Shown: positions 23,721 through 36,827 of the stretch, piece by piece
Position numbering within the stretch: position 1 is the stretch's first letter
Layout: each line of letters starts with the position of its first letter
The notes under the pieces: generated by a model
Database searches by the model: none
What the model was told of the DNA's origin: nothing
Seen by the model: only the letters and a program-made list of their open reading frames with translations
Made by a program: the position numbers and the translations under genes
DNA from: Henricia sp. BOLD:AAB3569
Taxonomy: Eukaryota > Echinodermata > Asteroidea > Spinulosida > Echinasteridae
DNA: 64,000 nt
Assembly: GCA_037783545.1 (NCBI GenBank)
Contig: JBBELK010000329.1
Coordinates: 1,502,501-1,566,500, forward strand
Reading direction: 5' to 3'

Positions 23721-24042
23721 TTTTTGTGTGTCAAATGATTGGTATTTTCAGGACAAAATTCAGTTTTCAGAGAGCCAAGCCAAAGTCCACATTGTTCGCG
23801 TGAACGCGAACACCACTGCTAGTTGCTTCACGCGAACGCGTCTCCCGCGCGCTGGCACACGCTCGCGCGATTGCGTACGCGCTATGAAATAGTACTTTTA
23901 AAAAGTGCTATCATTTGACATATTGCGCAATAGGTCAAACAATAGTACTTTTTTCAGTTGCCCACTGAAATGGTTGAACCACAGATATCTATTAACAACA
24001 AGATAGGAAACGGAGGCCGTACGCGCATAACCGCGCCTTCTC
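23720..24042. other. No feature seen
   Basis: Contains a GC-rich CGCGAACGCG-type stretch near 23798-23880 with short inverted words, but no delimitable element or gene. Confidence 0.35.
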
Positions 24043-24185
24043 ATTAGCATAGTTTTGGGCACCCTCATTTACATACTTTTGGGCACCATTTGCATACTTT
24101 TGGGCACCTCATTTGCATATTTGTGTGGTTTGGGCCACCTCATTTGCATGATTTTGGGCACCGTAATTTGCATGATTTTAGGCAC
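24043..24185. repeat. Minisatellite containing repeated ATTTGCAT octamers
   Basis: About six imperfect copies of a 22-28-bp unit with the words CATTTGCATA and TTTTGGGCACC. At least three copies contain ATTTGCAT, the POU-factor octamer. The array has no flanking inverted ends. Confidence 0.7.
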
Positions 24186-25007
24186 GTCTATATGGGTTTT
24201 CGCGCATGCGCACAGATGAATGCTGCTGTCGCGTGACTCGCGTCGCGTCCTCAAGTTTGGATACGCGCGATGCGCACACGCGATTAGGGGTAGTGTACGC
24301 AAAGTCCCATTCGCGACGTGCGTGCTGTATTGGCAAGCGTACGCGTACACCAGAAGGATGAACGAACTTGGTTGCTGAGCTGTATACGTTTATTGGTATT
24401 TCTGTGCACAATTTAGCGTGACTTTTTGCCATTTTCCTCCGGATTAAGCAGTTTGGTGATGTGTAGGGTCTTTCTAAGCCCGTCAATGCCAGAGATTAGG
24501 ACACACGGAACCTTGTTTGCACATCGTCTTCCAGCACAAGGTAGACAATTTGAAAACCTTTCTTATAAAGTTTGTGCCATGTTTTTGGAACTTTATATCC
24601 CGGACTCCGTCCACTATGTAGTAAGCGGTAAGGAGTCCATACCATCGCCACGACGGTCGAAATTGTCTTAAATAAACCTTGCATTATCGCGGCAGATTAT
24701 ATTCTGTCAAGAGATTGCTTCAATTAGATATACGATATTTAAACAACATAACCTTTATAGCTCCATGGTTAAGTTTAAAGTATATTTTCAGCATAATAAG
24801 CCTGGAATTTTCGCCACACTGGTCAAAAACAAGATGGCCGTTTTTTTAAAATTTTCTCCAGGTATGTTAATTTTGACGTCATGAGATCAAACATAAACTA
24901 GAGGTATGACGTTTGTTGTTACAAACGCCAGGTGATCGGGCTAAATGAACATTTTGTGATGAATTTCAGACGTTGTTATCACCTATGGAATGGCAAAAAT
25001 GGAAGTT

Positions 25008-25130
25008 CAGCAGCCGATTTCACGAAACTTTACGCAATTGCGCAAGTCCACTTACGCCATTACTTGCGCAATAGCTTATGGCGTAAGTGGACTTGCGCAA
25101 TTGCGTAAAGCTTCGTGAAATCGGCTGCTG
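25008..25130. repeat. 123-bp palindrome (CAGCAGCCGATTTCACG ends)
   Basis: CAGCAGCCGATTTCACGAA on the left is mirrored almost exactly on the right. The centre contains TTACGCCATTACTTGCGCAA. Probably a small foldback or MITE. Confidence 0.75.
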
Positions 25131-25212
25131 TATACACTAATCCGGTAACTAATATCTCCTCCCTGCATATCCGCCATAGCTGGGGGTTGATAGCTTGCAC
25201 CGTTTTGAGATA

Positions 25213-26197
25213 TGAATTGTTGAAATAATAACCTTTGAAATCTTGTAATGTGACACCTGTGACGACATCATGACGTCACAATTTTGTGCACAAATTGTTG
25301 AACAATATGTTGAACATCAAGTTCTGAAATGTGGCGAAGGAATCATACCAATATCTGTTGTAGTTTTCAAGATACAGCATTTTAAAACATCTCAGCTCCA
25401 AATTTGCGTAATTTGACGTACATTACGTAACCACCGTCCATGTAATGACGTCACCAATGGTATAGTCAAAAGGTCCACATGTGTGAAAACATTTCGTTCC
25501 GTAGAACTATGGTCAAATTCCCTACCACTTTGGCTCTATTTGCATTCAAAGTGCTAAACAAGTGTACATTTTCGAACCTCTTCCGGTTTGGACCGGAAGT
25601 AGGCGTCACACAGGGGTCATGACATCGTATGATTTGTTCAGTTCATTTAGACTTATCATGTTGTGAAAGAATTGTTCAAGTATCTATTACGGTTCTTGAG
25701 ATATGAATTTTAAAAATAATAACTCTTGAATTTGTGTAATTTGACACCTGTGACGATATCATGACGTCACAATGTTGTGCACAAATTGTTCAACAATTTG
25801 ATAAACATCAAGTTCTTAAATGTGGCGAAAGAATCATGCAAATATCTGCTGTAGTTCTCAAGATACAGCATTTTAAAACAATTCAGCTCCAAATTTGCGT
25901 ATTTTGACGCCACATTACGTAACCACCGTCCATGTGATGACGTCACAAATGGTATAGTCAAAAAGTCTACATGTGTGGAAACATTTCGTTCCGTAGAAAT
26001 ATGGTCAAATTCACTACCACTTTGAATCTATTTGCATTCAAAACGCTTACAAAATGCACATTTTCGAACAACTTCCGGTTTGGACCGGAAGTAGGCGTCA
26101 CACAGGGGTCATGACATCGTATGATTTGTTCAGTTCATTTAGACTTATCATGTTGTGAAAGAATTGTTCAAGTATCTATTACGGTTCTTGAGATATG
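25213..26197 (+). repeat. Two tandem units of about 492 bp
   Basis: Units start at 25213 and 25705, and a third, truncated unit starts at about 26198. Each carries GTGTAATTTGACACCTG-like text, then CATGACGTCACAAT, then ACTTCCGGTTTGGACCGGAAG. Each unit contains two exact TGACGTCA sites. No open frame persists between units. Confidence 0.75.
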
Positions 26198-26403
26198 AAT
26201 TTTGGAAATAATAACCTTTGAATTTTTGTAATTTGACACCTGATGACGTCATGATTACGTCACACTTGATGCCATCGTGATACTATACATTCTGGTGAAA
26301 GTCTGCCGTAGGGCCTATGTCTGTATCTAATTTACTAACGATTCAGCTTGGTTTGATAGGCATTGTTGCTGGTAAGTGTAAAAACTGAGATTCTCAGTTT
26401 CGT

Positions 26404-27000
26404 TGAACTTTGACCTCCAATTGACCCCAGAAGGAAGGGTCAGATGAAAATGCCCACACAAAGAAAATTGTAGCACAGAATGTCATCTGTAAACCTGCCA
26501 AATACAAAGATCCTGGGTCACGTGGTTTTCAAGACGGAAGCATTTTAAAATATGCATATTTTGTTTTTTTGGGGGGTGTAATTTGATACTTGATGACGTC
26601 ACGATGACGTCACGCTTGATGCCATCATAATATTATACACGCTGGTGAAAGTCTGCCATAGGACCTATGCCTGTACTTAGTTACTTAAAGATTCAGCTTG
26701 GTTTGATGGGCATTGTTGCTCAATAAGTGCAAAAATTGCGATTTTCGTTTTCGTTGAACTTTGACCTCAGATTGACCCCAGAAGGAAGGGTCAGATGAAA
26801 ATGCCCACACGAAGAAAATCGTAGGCCATGATCTTATCTATAAGCCTGCTAAATACGAAAATCATGGGTCACGTGGTTTTCCAGACGGAAGCATTTTAAA
26901 ACATGCATATTTTAGTCATTTTTGGGTTGTAATTTGATACCCAATGACGTCACAATGACGTCACCCTTGTATGCACACCTTCACATTGGGGTTGATGTTC
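26404..27000 (+). repeat. Tandem ~351-bp repeat monomers
   Basis: Monomers begin GAACTTTGACCT at 26404 and 26755, followed by TTGACCCCAGAAGGAAGGG. The same monomer type recurs inverted at 29885, 30253 and 30625 and direct at 33310, 33680 and 34060, so it belongs to the large foldback complex. Confidence 0.7.
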
Positions 27001-27084
27001 CTACAAAGTTTCAAGTTGATAGCTTGAACCGTTTTGAAGAAAAGCTCTGGAAACGTTTGAGTGGAAAAAGAAAAAAAAAAAAAA

Positions 27085-27620
27085 AAAAAACTAGAGCTAC
27101 GTCTGTTCTATGAACAGGGCGTAGGGCTTTTTCACATTTTTTTTACTTGAAAAATGAGCATGCTTACCTTGTAAAATTAGATGTTAACATATCAACTATT
27201 TAACTTAAACAAATATTAACCTTTAATGCGTTACCTTTAAAGGACTGATGACGTAATCAATGTTTTAACAACACAGACATGTTTAGTGGTCGACGTACTC
27301 TATAAGCACCACTATGGGCTAATTTGCGCAAACATTGCTATGAAAGGGTCATTTTCAGATTTGTTAATTTCGCCGCTAGAGGGCGCATTTTTTGGAAAGC
27401 ATTTACCTTAGACACTAACACTGCCAACCCGATCTCGGCATCGTTGACCACTTTTACAAAATAGCAAGGTCAAAGGTCAACACCACATTTTTGAATACCC
27501 TACCCTAGTTGAACCATAACACAGTAGACTAGCTCTGAACACGTTCAAACTACAAGGCAGAGTCTGTTTGACCAATCGGGAATCAGGTCAAAGGTCAAAG
27601 CATGTGGGCATCTGAATAAT
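27085..27620. repeat. Outer arm of the foldback complex
   Basis: The block from CTAGAGCTACGTCTGTTCTA onward is repeated inverted at 31950-32540 with moderate divergence, including a GCGCAAACATTGC word and the GGTCAAAGGTCAA region. It indicates repeated inversion of the same family. Confidence 0.65.
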
Positions 27621-27655
27621 AATCATAATAATAATTATGAAATTTTAAACAACTC

Positions 27656-27900
27656 TGAATGCCGCAATGGGGCGACATTTCGGGAAGACTCTCCCCGGGG
27701 ACCACCGAAATTTCGGCAAGAGTCACTCAAAATGACACCTTATTTTGTTTACCCAAAGCTTCCAAAAATGGTTCCAGACCAAAGAGAAACAACTCCAGTC
27801 CCAATAAAAATGGTTCTGGACCTAAACAAAATGGTTTTTGACCTTAAAAAAATGATTTTTGAACTCAAAAATATTAGGGCGACACCAAAATGTCGCCCTA
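27656..27900. mobile_element. Possible MITE with GGGCGACAT ends
   Basis: GGGGCGACATTTCGG at the left is mirrored loosely by AAAATGTCGCCCTAAT at the right. The interior has repeated AAAATGGTT words. The boundaries are uncertain. Confidence 0.35.
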
Positions 27901-27964
27901 ATGCTCTATTAGGGCGTCGCCATAACATAGCTTTATTACACACAAAATGTCGCCCTATCCTAGC

Positions 27965-28273
27965 ATTCATAGTAATTATATAGCGCACATATCCACCCTG
28001 CAGGGTGCTCAAGGCGCTGTTACCATTATTATATCAGGGAATCACCAGAACCATTTCGCTTCAACTAGGTGGCTGCTGGTCAGGCGCACAACACTATCAG
28101 CAGTTAGATTGCGGCAATCCCTTTAACAGCTTCCCATATATCGCTTGGGTTTACGAGGCAACTGGGATTAAGTACCTTGCCCAGGGACACAGACACGTTG
28201 GTCGAAGTGGGGTTCGAACCCCCAACCTCTGATTGGGAGTCCCGCTTCATACCCACTAGACCACACGCGCTCC
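27965..28273 (-). mobile_element. tRNA-derived SINE
   Basis: Read on the minus strand it starts GGAGCGCGTGTGGTCTAGTG (A-box-like TGGTCTAGTGG) and has GGGTTCGAACCCC (B box) about 50 nt later. A body with CCTGGGCAAGGTACTTAATC follows, and the far end is GCGCTATATAATTAC. The promoter-like boxes suit RNA polymerase III transcription. A related head lies at 15444-15500. Confidence 0.7.
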
Positions 28274-28704
28274 GTATGATGTACACGTGTAAGATGTACA
28301 CGTTTGCCCGCCATATTGAAACAGGAGGAATTGCTCCTTTTTGCAAAGGTTCCCGAAGTTACCCGAATGCACGTCCGGACGTTATCGTTAATCGTCGGGT
28401 ACGATTCGTCATTGTTTCGAGAATTTGAGTTGACGTCGCGTGCACTATGTGTGCCTGTGTGCGTGTGTATTTGGTGATGCAACGGATTCAGAACTATACT
28501 ACGCAGTGGCTATAGTTACGGTAACCGTAAAGCGATAATGAATGGCTATAATAGTTACGGGATTACAACAGCAGATTTAAAGTACACTATGGAGCTCAGC
28601 TGGGTGATGCAGACAAGGTTTGAATTTGCTTTTAGATGTTAGGCCTACATGTATACTAAAATGGCATGTGTAATATATTAATTGTTTATGCCGTCACACT
28701 CTGC

Positions 28705-28870
28705 CAGCGAATAGACTACTAAAGTGAAAACGCCACCCTTTATGTGTTGCCATGGTTACTGGATCTACATTAAAACCAGTGAACTGTTTCCCTGCGCTTT
28801 ACCGATGGACGATTCAGATTAGCAGCGAATGTTTAGACACAATTACCATAGTAACTGACGTCACACTTCA
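28705..28870. mobile_element. Member of the ~165-bp AATAGACTACTAAAGTG MITE family
   Basis: Begins AATAGACTACTAAAGTG, followed by CACCCTTTATGTGTTGCCAT, CCCTGCGCTTTACCGATGG and a terminal ACTGACGTCACACTT. The best-preserved member is at 44683-44848, in opposite orientation. Confidence 0.7.
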
Positions 28871-29199
28871 CCACACTTCACGAAATGATATGTACAAATG
28901 TATACTTATTTTTTAGAAGTAGTTTGGAAGCATGACAATTTCAATCCTCGTGGGCGCTGTCAGTCCGCTTTGCGAGCTTCGTGCGTCCATCGCCCATACT
29001 TCATAGGAACGCGTACAATACACACGCCGTACGCGCGTTTTGGAATAGCGTTCAGCGCTTTAAACCCGCGCGGTTAGCTCATGCAGCCCATTGTGTCGTC
29101 ATTTGCCCATACTTTTCCAAGTCACGATTTTCAATGCACGATCGTTGGTCTATAGGTTTATAGGTCTGTGCAACACCGTAATTTATGAACGGCGCCCTC

Positions 29200-32100
29200 T
29201 GCCGGTCACGTACGGAAGTCGACATTTGGTGGCTTATGCATTGTTTTACGCAAATTTTGACTTGGCTGAACTTTGGCCTTTAATTGACCCAGGACGGAGG
29301 AATCATATGAAAATGACTCCACCCAGCAAATTGTATCCCATTATCTGATCTATAATGTCTGCTAAATATGAAGACCCTGGATTATGTGGTTTTATAGAGG
29401 GAAACATTTTAAAAAGTGCATATTTTGGTAATTTTCATCTGCTGTCTCACGATGTAGTCAGCGAAAAAAGATTGTTAATTGGCTTTTTCGCTTTGCGGCG
29501 AAAAAGCCTTTGTTTTCGTTTTGATTTTTTTTTTTCCGTTTATTTCTTCTTCTTCTTCTTCTTCTGATTTTTTTCTCATAGACAAAGCGCATAGGCGTTG
29601 TCGGCGCTTTTTCAGGTTGTTCCCAAACATTGATCTTAACCAAACTTGGTCACATCAAAGACATAGTATAAGAGGTGTGCACCCAAGAATGGCTTAATTG
29701 TGACGTCATCCGTTACGTCATTTTAACACTTTAAAAATGCCTAAAAAGCGAAAAATTGCCGAAATACGCACTTTTTAAAATGGTTCCCTTGCCAAAACCA
29801 CATGACCTAGGGTTTTCATATTTGGCAAACATTTAGATCAGATCATGAGCTTTAATGTTCTTAGTGTAGGCATTTTCATCTGACCCTTCCTTCCTGGGTC
29901 AATCGAAGGTCAAAGTTCAGCCAATTCAAAAATCACATTTTTTGTATTTGTTTGTACTTATGAAGCAATATTAGCTATTCAACCATGCTTGATTTTCATA
30001 AAACTAGGTATAGGCATGGGCCATCACAAACGTCCACCACCATGTAGAACGTTACCATGACGTCAATGATTACGTAATTATAATAATTTTAAAATGGCAC
30101 AAAAGTGGATTTTTATCATGAAAATTACCAAAATATGCATTTCGTAAAACGCTTCCCCGTATGAACCCAAATGACCCAGGGTCCTCATATTGGGCAGACA
30201 TATAGATCAGATCCTAGCCTACCATGTTCTTAGTGTAGGCATTTTCATCTGACCCTTCCTTCCTGGGTCAATCGAAGGTCAAAGTTCAGCCGATTCAAAA
30301 ATCACATTTGTTGTATTTGTTTGTACTTATGAAGCAATATTACCTATTAAACTACGCTTGATCTTTATAAAACTAGGTACAGGCATGGGCCCCATCACAA
30401 ACTTCCACCCCATGTAGAACATCACCATGACGTCAATGATTACGTAATTATAATTATTTAAAATTGGCAAAAAAGTGGATTTTCGTCATAAAAATGAGCC
30501 ACAAATGCATTTCGTACAATGTTTCCCTCTATAAAACCACATGACGCAGGGTCTTCATATTTAGCAAACATTATAGATCAGATCCTGGGCTATAATTTCC
30601 TTTATGTAGTCATTTTCATCTGCCCCTTCCTTCCTGGGTCAATTGAAGGCCAAAGTTCAGCCAAGTCAACATTTCCGTATATACAGGGTGGATAAAAAAA
30701 AAAGATATTATTGCTAATTGTAACTAAAGTAGGGCCCGTATGAATGAACAAGAGATATCATCTGTTAGGGCTGAATCCCCTCTTTAAAATGACACCATGA
30801 TCATGCCATGATGTTTTCGGTTTACTGAGCAGTGACCAGTGTTATGCCAGGGGCATAGTTTTAGATTTGATCGTTCTCTATGCGAGCAAACTTCGCATAA
30901 ATCAATTTTTACCGTAGATGTCTATTCCGTGTGCCCTGTGTGACACGGCGCCGGAAGCAGTCTTTTAACTGTCTACCACGGACGTGTAATTCAACAGAAG
31001 ATGGTTTAACAAAAGTTCAGTGAGTATAGGATACAATCTTTCATGTTATTTCAGTCTTATTTAAGAGAGTCCACTCTCTACAAGAAAGTAATTGTATGCT
31101 ATTGAGGGAATGTCATAGTTTTGCCGTGAGGCATTAATTCCAATGTTTGTTTTCTTTCTTTTTAGGTTTAGTAAGGTGCAAAGCTTAATATAGGCCTGAA
31201 ATCATTAAGTCATTGTTATGATTTTATTGAACCATCTTCAACAAATCTAATTACGAAATTGTTCCTTCCTGGCCAAACTCTTTTCAATCTTTATGTGCTC
31301 TGATTTCTGCCTTTGATGACTAATATATGTATATCAGTTTTTCGAGTAAACATCGGATTTCCATCCGAAATGTGAACAAAACAAACTAAAAATGAACAGT
31401 TTAATTAAATATTTAAATTAAAATATATACGATCAAACATTCATAACAAATCAGGCACCTATGATCGTGATTCCTGCACCATATACGGTCATTAACAAAT
31501 GTATTTAACTAATGATCTCATAATGACGTCATCACATGTCAGATTAAAGGTTCATGAAAATATTTTAAAATGCAAATTACAACATTGATTCCTTCCCATA
31601 AACGATCACTAGCAAAGGTCGTTACAAATGTATGGCTTTTCCGTTTATTTCTTCTTCTGATTTCCCCCCGCCCCCATTGACATAACGCATGGGCGTTGTC
31701 GGCACTTTTTGAGGTTGTTCCCAAACTTGAGGTTGTTCTTAAACAAACTTGGTCACATGAAAGACACAGTAGAAGAGGTGTGCACCCAACAATGGCGTCA
31801 TCATGACGTCATCAGGTGTAAGTTTAAAGGGGCATGAAATTTAATGTTTCCATATTTTAAAAATTCATAAAAAAATCATCCGTTTGACCTACGATCTTGA
31901 TTCTTTCGGCATATACGATCATTAATAAAGGTCTTTTAGATGCCCACATGCCTTAACATTTGACCTCATTCCCTATTGGTCAAACAGACTTTGCCTTGCC
32001 ATTTGAAACTGGTAAGAGGTATTTGGATGCGGTCAAAGGTGTTTTAGTTCGACTTGGGTGGGGTATCCAAAAAATATCGCCATGACCTGTGACCTTGCTC

Positions 32101-34545
32101 ACTCTCGGTAGAAACCGGAAGTGCATTTAAATGAACCTATTTTGTAAAAGTGGTGAAAGCTGCCGAGATGCGGTTGGTAGTGTCAGTGTCTAAGGTAAAT
32201 AGGGTTTCTAAAAATATAAGTTTCTACGTCATTCCATAAAAAGGCGCCCTCTAGCGTCAAAATTAAAGTCTTAAAATGACCCTTTCATAGCAGTGTTTGC
32301 GCAAATTAGCCCAATAGTGCTGCTTATAGAGTAAGTCCACCACCAAACATGTCTGTGTGGTTAAAACATTGATGACATCATCAATCCTTTAAAGGTAACA
32401 CATTAAAGGTAAACCTTTTTAAAGTTAAATAGTTAATATGCTAACATCTAATTTTGCAAGGTAAGCATGCTCATTTTTTAAGTTAAAAAAATGTGAAAAA
32501 GCCCTACGCTCTGTTCATAGAACAGACGTAGCTCTAGTTTTTAGTTTGTTTTGTTCACATTTGGGATGGAAATCCGATGTTTACTCGAAAAACTGATATA
32601 GGCCTACATATATTTGTCATCAAAGGCAGAAATCAGAGCACATAATTTGTTAAGATTGAAAAGAGTTTGGCCAAGAAGGAACACTTTCTTAATTAGATTT
32701 GTTGAAGATGGTTCAATAAAATCCTGACAATGACTTAATGATACCAGGCCTATATTAAGCTTTGCACCTTACTAAACCTAAAAGGAAGAAAACAAACATT
32801 GGAATGAATGCTTCACGGCAAAACTACGACATTCCCTCAATAACATACAATTACTTTCTTGTAGAGAGTGGACTCTCTTAAATAAGACTGAAATAACATA
32901 AAAGATTGTATCCTACTTACTGTCCTTTTGTTAAACCATCTTCTGTAGAATTACACGTCCGTGGTAGACACAGTTAAAAGTTACCGTGTCACCGTCTCGG
33001 TCGGCGCCGTGTCACACAGGGCACACGGAATAGACAGCTACGGTAAAGATTTATTTGTGCGACGTTTGCTCGCATTGAGAACGGTCAAATCTAAAACTAG
33101 GCTCCTGGCATAACACTGGTCACTGCTCAGTCAACCGAAAACATAATGACATGATCATGGTGTCATTTTAAAGAAGAGATTCAACCCTAACAGATGATAT
33201 CTCCTGTTCATTCATACGCGCCCTACTTTAGTTACAATTAGCAATAATATCTCGGTTTCGTTTTTTTTAATCCAACCTGTATATACAGAAATGTTGACTT
33301 GGCTGAACTTTGGCCTTCAATTGACCCAGGAAGGAAGGGTCAGATGAAAATGACTACACAAAGCAAATTGTAGCCCAGGATCTGATCTATAATGTCTGCT
33401 AAATATGTAGACCCTGGGTCATGTGGTTTTATAGAGGCAAACATTTCACGAAATGCATATTTGGCTCATTTTTATGACGAAAATCCACTTTTTTGCTTTT
33501 TTTAAATAATTATAATTACGTAACCATTGACGTCATGGTGATGTTCTAGATGGTGGTGGAAGTTTGTGATGGGGCCCATGCCTGTACTTAGTTTCATAAA
33601 GACCAAGCGTAGTTTAATAGCTAATATTGCTTCATAAGTACACAACAAATACCAAAAAAATGTGATTTTTGAATTGGCTGAACTTTGACCTTCAATTGAC
33701 CCAGGAAGGAAGGGTCAGATCAAAATGACTACACAAAGCAAATTGTAGCCCAGGATCTGATTTATAATGTCTGCTAAATATGACGACCCTGGGTCATGTG
33801 GTTTTATAGAGGGAAACATTTTACGAAATGCATTTTTGGCTCATTTTTATGACGAAAATCCACTTTTTTGCCAATTTTAAATAATTATAATTACGTAATC
33901 ATTGACGTCATGGTGATGTTCTACATGGTGGTGGAAGTTTGTGATGGGGCCCATGCCTGTACCTAGTTTTATAAAGATCAAGCGTAGTTTAATAGGTAAT
34001 ATTGCTTCATAAGTACAAAAAATTACAAACAATGTGATTTTTGAATTGGCTGAACTTTGACCTTCGATTGACCCAGGAAGGAAGGGTCAGATGAAAATGC
34101 CTACACTAAGAACATTGAAGCTCATGATCTGATCTAAATGTTTGCCAAATATGAAAACCCTGGGTCATGTGGTTTGGGCAAGGGAAGCATATTTCGGCAA
34201 TTTTCCGCTTTCTAGGCATTTTTAAAGTGTTATAATGACGTAACGGATGACGTCACAATGAAGCCATTATTGGGTGCACACCTCTTATACTATGTCTTTG
34301 ATGTGACCAAGTTTGGTTAAGATCAATATTTGGGAACAACCTGAAAAAGCGCCGACAACGCCTATGCGCTTTGTCTATGGGAAAAAAATCAGAAGAAGAA
34401 GAAGAAATAAACGGAAAAAAAAAAAAAAAAATCAAAACGAAAACAAAGGCTTTTTCGTCCTAAACGAAAAAGCCAAAAAAAAAAAAAAGAAATCGTACGA
34501 GAGTAATAGGTGATCGGGCTGTTGGCCCGATCACCTAATTACATA
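29200..34545. repeat. Giant foldback structure, arms up to ~2.2 kb
   Basis: The left arm (about 29250-31390) is repeated inverted as the right arm (about 32546-34510), with a centre at 31390-32545. The outer parts consist of tandem ~370-bp monomers, each with GACCCAGGAAGGAAGGG. The arms end in a (CTT/AAG)n stretch next to TTTCCGTTTATTTCTTC. The right side finishes in a small hairpin AGGTGATCGGGC...GCCCGATCACCT at 34508-34536. The architecture (long inverted arms built of tandem repeats) recalls foldback elements such as the sea urchin TU elements. No protein gene is seen. Confidence 0.7.
30684..33279. mobile_element. Mariner-like foldback element nested in the giant palindrome
   Basis: The left end is CAGGGTGGATAAAAAAAAAA and the right end a degenerate mirror finishing ATCCAACCTG. 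Both are flanked by TA. The inverted arms are about 700 bp (30684-31390 and 32546-33279). No transposase could be read in the interior, so the assignment rests on ends and TA flanks only. Confidence 0.5.
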
Positions 34546-35454
34546 AATATTTAATATTACGCACGCGCACACGTTCGGAACCGCCCCTAGCTGGTTACGG
34601 TGATGTGCCATTCAATAACACAGTCGTTTCCTATCTTGTTGTTATAGATATCTGTGGGTTGAACTAATCTATGTCGCGTGATCTGCGTTTAACCAATCAG
34701 TGAACGAGAATCAATGTATGAGGTATATAATATTACATACTCATGTTACGCTTATCTACAAAAAGGCGGCACTTTTTTGAATGAGGTTTTATTGCTGTAA
34801 AATAACTTTGGCCAAAAGCAACTTTTTCTTGCTTCCACATCCTTAATTTCTGGACGGAATTGTTTTAAAATGTGATAATTTGTTATACCCGTTTAGTTGC
34901 CTGCGCGAATAATTTGAGGTATTTGGCGTTCCGTCATATAAACACACTCACCGTTCGTCTGTTTGACCAATCAGTGACCAGGATTCTCATCCAAGTACGG
35001 TGCACCACCGACTCTGACTTCGCAATAGGCCCTACGTCGACAAATTTCGTGCTAGTTTTAAATGACAAAATAGGGTTTGGAAGAAAAATAATGGTCTTCA
35101 CAACCCGAGAACCTAGTTTGAACTCCGTCATACCGCGGGTAGATCATGACATTCATTGAAGATATGGTCAAAATATAATTACCGCTTCGGATTATATACC
35201 GTTTTTATTCGATCGTTGGTGTCATTCTATGCATAATAATAGAGACAAACAGAAATGTTTCAGCATTCACGTCTTGCAATGGCTTCAGTGCTTTGTTTAT
35301 TGTTTATATTTCCCCAAGGTGTTTAGCGATTGCAAATCGCTGTTTTCTGGTTCCGTTTTGAAATTGGGGCCACTGCAAACTCGACTAACACAACCGAACG
35401 TGTCTGACAGAAAACCCACGTCATTCTTCAGTTGGATAAGGTATGTCTTTAGCC
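34546..35454. other. Repeat-derived sequence, no gene seen
   Basis: Contains GAGGTATATAATATTACATAC and ACCAATCAGTGAACGAGAATC words shared with the hairpin elements near 23500-23720, so at least part is another member of that family. The open frame at 34872-35159 has no recognisable domain. Confidence 0.4.
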
Positions 35455-35570
35455 AGGCCTGGGCGATTCATCTCTGGAGTCGATTCGTATTCAGGAGTCG
35501 ATTCATATATTTAGAAATCGATTCTCATTATCTTGGCGATTCCAGGAAGTACCCGGCGATTCCGACTGTT

Positions 35571-36827
35571 AAAAGGTACACACCGGCCTACTGTTTATAT
35601 GATTTAGTGATGTAGCAGCATTGACAATACTTTTTTGATGGTCGTTGTGAAAAAAGATCATCAAAATATCCAGTAATTTACTAAAGAAGTGCAAAATTAT
35701 CAAAAACGGTCAAAAGACGTGTTATACGCTTTACCAGCCGTTGCAACCACGCGCGAGCCTCACGACTTTGTCACAAACGATTCGCTCTTCTCCTGCTCAG
35801 GATATCTCAAATTTTCTGCTCACGATTTCACTGGACAGCCCGGACGACCGAATAGGAATTTCCGTGTTCTTTTGAGGAGTTGGCTTCATGTTTTTTCTTC
35901 ACGAACGTACACCGGAGCAACACTCCTATATGTGTGTGCACTCAGGCTATTTGCCGTGATGCGCGAGGCAAATAGAGAGGTTTCGCAAGCGCACGGATAC
36001 GGATAGCGCGACAGATACGTCACAGGTTGTGACGTCATACGCGTCTCACTATCTGCTCCGCGTTTGCACGGAACGCGTATCGAGGTCGCTATGCGTAAGC
36101 ACTAAACGCGTATTGAAATTTCGGATTTCTAGTATTTTAACTTATTTTTTCGTTGCGTTTACGTAGCCAGGTTATGAATTATGAATGTCTACGAACTTTG
36201 TGTGCATTTCAAAGCTTTGGATTGAAAGTAAAATTAGTATCAAAGCCGTGTTGTGCCGGGTAGTTTTCCAGCTGTCGGAAATAGACGCCTTTAAGCTAAC
36301 ACGCTGTAGTTTTGAAGTTGCGAAACCAGAGAAATGCCACTAACGGTCACGGATAGCTAAACGTATGCGTACGCGTATCCGTCGGCTTGCGAAACCTCCC
36401 TAATATCCTACACTCCACGGTAGCCTGCCGTAGCACGCGCTCGCTCCCGTTCTCTGGACTGTCGAAACAAACATTTATGTTGGTTCGAACGTCTGTTTAA
36501 CTTTGTTTCATACCTGTATAAATAGTCTCTCTTTTGTCAATTACTTATAAATATTGGGGGGAAATCAGAGTTGAATTTGGTGCAGTTCTGCAGTAACAAA
36601 CTTTTATACGGCTGAAAATACAACTAACTCACAAGACCACGTGACTTTTCGGAACCGGAATTTGGTTTCGAAAAGTCATGTGACCTTGAATTTTTCAAAA
36701 GTGCTCAAAAACGGCCAAATTTGACGGCGTCTTTTCTATATATAATTTTCTCTCGAAGGCGCTTCAGAATAATGTATGGGTCTATTTCGAGCCCAAAATA
36801 GCCCAACAAAGCCGGTGTGTTCCTTTA
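35571..36827. mobile_element. TTAAAGG-end element, copy 2, inverted relative to 7341-8159
   Basis: The ends TTAAAAGGTACACACCGGCC and GCCGGTGTGTTCCTTTAA match copy 1. Sequence outside the inserted block aligns with 7341-8159 along its length. It is interrupted at 35974-36402 by a third element. Confidence 0.75.
35974..36402. mobile_element. Innermost inserted element (GAGGTTTCGCAAGC ends)
   Basis: GAGAGGTTTCGCAAGC and its mirror GCTTGCGAAACCTCCC are flanked by TA. The uninterrupted copy at 7341-8159 shows the empty site (ATTTGCC next to a single TATCC). The ends resemble the GGGAGGTTTAGATGC family at 50349-50911. Confidence 0.7.

Noticed and set aside
28209..28273. Functional tRNA gene on the minus strand
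   Set aside because: A- and B-box-like words are present, but the arms do not pair as a cloverleaf by eye and a SINE body follows; called SINE.
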